Shown: positions 20,098-21,791 of the stretch, piece after piece
How the letters are laid out: each line of letters begins with the position of its first letter
Numbering within the stretch: position 1 is the first letter of the stretch
Source of the DNA: SCGC-AG-212-J23 sp036406675
Lineage (GTDB): Bacteria > Pseudomonadota > Gammaproteobacteria > Burkholderiales > SG8-39
Length of the DNA stretch: 21,791 nucleotides
Direction: 5' to 3'
Assembly (NCBI GenBank): GCA_036406675.1
Contig: DASXAO010000146.1
Span: 1 to 21,791, forward strand
Position numbers and translations under genes: made by a program
Notes under the pieces: model-generated
What the model saw: only the letters and a program-made list of their open reading frames with translations
Told to the model about the DNA's origin: nothing
Databases searched by the model: none

Positions 20098-21791
20098 GGA
20101 TCGTGCAGCGCACCTACGCCGAGGCCGACCATCGCACGCTGGTCGAGGCGGGCGTGCATCCGCTGCTTGCGCGCATCTACGCGGCACGCCGCATCCGCTC
20201 GAGCGCCGAGCTGAGGTACGAAGCCTCCGGTTTGCTTTCCCCTTCGCTGCTGAAAGGGATCGAGGCGGCGGCGCGCCTGCTCGCCGACGCCATCCAGTCC
20301 GGCAAGCGTTTGCTGATCGTCGCCGACTACGACGCCGACGGCGCCACCGCATGCGCGGTCGGCATCCGCGCGCTGCGCGCGTTCGGCGCGCACGCGGAAT
20401 ACCTCGTGCCCGACCGCTTCAAGCTCGGCTACGGTCTATCGCCGGAATTGGTCGAGCTCGCCGCGCAGCGCCGGCCGGATCTCCTCATCACCGTCGACAA
20501 TGGCATCGCCAGCGTCGAAGGGGTCGCGCGCGCGCGCGAGCTGGGCATCGCCACGCTCGTCACGGATCACCACCTGCCCGGGCCCGAGCTCCCCGCCGCC
20601 GCCTGCATCGTCAATCCGAACCAGCCCGGCTGCGCTTTCCCGTCGAAGGCCCTCGCCGGCGTCGGCGTCATGTTCTACGTCGTTCTTTCCTTGAGAGCAG
20701 AGTTGAGGCGCCGCGGGTTTTTCGATGGAAAAACCGAGCCGAATCTCGGCGCGCTCACGGATCTCGTCGCGCTCGGCACGGTCGCCGACGTGGTCCCGCT
20801 CGACGCGAACAATCGCAACCTGGTGTACCAGGGGTTGAAGCGTCTGCGCGCAGGTCGGGGCCAGCCCGGCGTCATGGCGCTGCTGCGCGCCGCCGGCCGC
20901 TTCCCCGCGGAGGCGACGAGCTTCGACCTCGGCTTCGTCGCCGGGCCGCGCCTCAACGCCGCGGGCCGCCTCGCCGACATGAGCGTCGGCATCGAATGCC
21001 TGATCGCCGACGACGAGGCGCGCGCCATGAACCTGGCGCAGGAGCTCGACCGGCTCAACGCCGAGCGCCGGGCCATCGAGGCCTCGATGGTCCAGCAGAG
21101 CCTGGAGCACCTCAAGAGCGTCAACCAGGAAAGCGGCTTGACGTTCTTCGATCATGCGTGGCACCAGGGCGTGGTCGGGATACTCGCAGCGCGGCTCAAA
21201 GACCGCGTGCACCGCCCGGTGATCTGCTTCGCCAAGGCGGCTGGCGCGGCTTCGGAGGGCGGCGGGCCGGTGCTGCGCGGCTCGGGGCGCTCGATTCCGG
21301 GGCTGCACCTGCGGGACTGCCTCGATCTCGTGGCGAAGCGCTCGCCCGGGCTCGTCGTGCGCTTCGGCGGACATGCCATGGCGGCGGGGTTGACCATCCT
21401 CGAAACCAACTATCAAAGCTTCTCTCATGCCTTTGAGGAGACGGTGGAAGAGTTGCTGCCTGCCGAAGCGCGCCTGCGCACCGTCGAGACCGACGGCGCC
21501 CTGGAGGGCACGCACTGCACGCTCGAAGTCGCGCGCATGCTCGAGGGAGAGATCTGGGGCCAGGGATTTCCGCAGCCCCTGTTCTGCGATAATTTCGGCG
21601 TGGAGTCCCAGCGCGTGGTCGGCGAAAGGCACCTCAAGCTGCGCCTGGTGAAAGACGGGCGGCGCTACGAAGCGATGCGCTTCGGCGCACTCGAGCCGCT
21701 GCCGGAGAAAGTGCGCGCCGCGTACCGGCTGGCGGTGAGCGAGTTCAACGGTCTCAGATCCATCCAGCTCAACGTGGAGCACTTCGAATGA
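20094..21791 (+). CDS. recJ: Single-stranded-DNA-specific exonuclease RecJ
   Basis: 565 residues, normal for RecJ; the TGA stop is the last codon of the window. I place the start at TTG 20094: GGAG lies eight bases upstream, and the TTG overlaps the previous stop as TTGA. GTG at 20103 is an alternative. The DHH phosphoesterase motifs are intact: DYDADG (78-83), VDNGI (134-138), TDHH (157-160) and GPRLNAAGR (284-292). The DHHA1 part has GSGRSIPGLHL and GGHAMAAGLT, and a C-terminal OB-like domain follows. RecJ degrades single-stranded DNA 5' to 3' in RecFOR recombination and mismatch repair. Together with the upstream nuclease fusion this makes a small repair cluster. In many relatives prfB follows, outside this window. 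Confidence 0.96.
   Translation: MRIVQRTYAEADHRTLVEAGVHPLLARIYAARRIRSSAELRYEASGLLSPSLLKGIEAAARLLADAIQSGKRLLIVADYDADGATACAVGIRALRAFGAHAEYLVPDRFKLGYGLSPELVELAAQRRPDLLITVDNGIASVEGVARARELGIATLVTDHHLPGPELPAAACIVNPNQPGCAFPSKALAGVGVMFYVVLSLRAELRRRGFFDGKTEPNLGALTDLVALGTVADVVPLDANNRNLVYQGLKRLRAGRGQPGVMALLRAAGRFPAEATSFDLGFVAGPRLNAAGRLADMSVGIECLIADDEARAMNLAQELDRLNAERRAIEASMVQQSLEHLKSVNQESGLTFFDHAWHQGVVGILAARLKDRVHRPVICFAKAAGAASEGGGPVLRGSGRSIPGLHLRDCLDLVAKRSPGLVVRFGGHAMAAGLTILETNYQSFSHAFEETVEELLPAEARLRTVETDGALEGTHCTLEVARMLEGEIWGQGFPQPLFCDNFGVESQRVVGERHLKLRLVKDGRRYEAMRFGALEPLPEKVRAAYRLAVSEFNGLRSIQLNVEHFE

Overview
This window is chromosomal DNA from a high-GC proteobacterium, most likely a betaproteobacterium of the Burkholderiales type. 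The indications are a TctC/Bug-type solute-binding protein, the comEC/DUF2062 pair near lolC-lolD, and an rpfE-type gene directly before recJ. Coding is dense: 19 complete genes plus one gene cut by the left edge, no gap over about 120 bases, and many overlapping start/stop codons. I see no rRNA, tRNA, insertion sequence, CRISPR array or phage gene. Because GC is so high, very long open frames lie opposite the real genes. One plus-strand frame runs through 6387-10157, but only its last 702 bases are a gene.

Left part (1-8741, all minus strand). From right to left the order is comEC (DNA uptake channel), a dodecin, an unknown 233-residue protein, an alpha/beta hydrolase, an AapJ-type amino-acid-binding protein and a TctC/Bug-type binding protein. 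The last five are joined by start/stop overlaps (TGATG, 19 bp, TGATG, ATGA). Neither binding protein has a permease beside it here. Further left come a membrane-anchored TPR protein, a four-helix membrane protein, and the 5' part of a periplasmic glucose/sorbosone-dehydrogenase-like protein.

Middle (8742-14493). A DUF2062 membrane protein is divergent from comEC. Next is a two-gene plus-strand unit of visibly lower GC: a three-helix membrane protein and a DUF900-like serine hydrolase. It meets, end to end, a minus-strand operon lolC-lolD-CPA1 antiporter, whose genes also overlap. The two-gene unit looks like an accessory insertion between conserved housekeeping genes and is the best candidate here for something undescribed.

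Right part (14521-21791, mostly plus strand). A PPOX-fold flavoprotein, an OsmC-type thiol peroxidase-like protein, a VOC-fold protein and a DUF429 protein form a tight row. A small lipoprotein (minus) and a glutathione S-transferase (plus) diverge from one short spacer. The window ends with a DNA-repair row: a fused DEDDh exonuclease/GIY-YIG nuclease carrying a UvrC-like four-cysteine motif, an RpfE-type protein, and recJ, whose stop codon is the last three bases.

Regulatory signals are short. TAGAAT or TACAAT -10-like hexamers sit in the small divergent spacers. At two genes (14521 and 17051) the hexamer is so close to the start codon that a leaderless message is predicted. Two genes appear to start at TTG inside a TTGA overlap, and lolC most likely starts at GTG.
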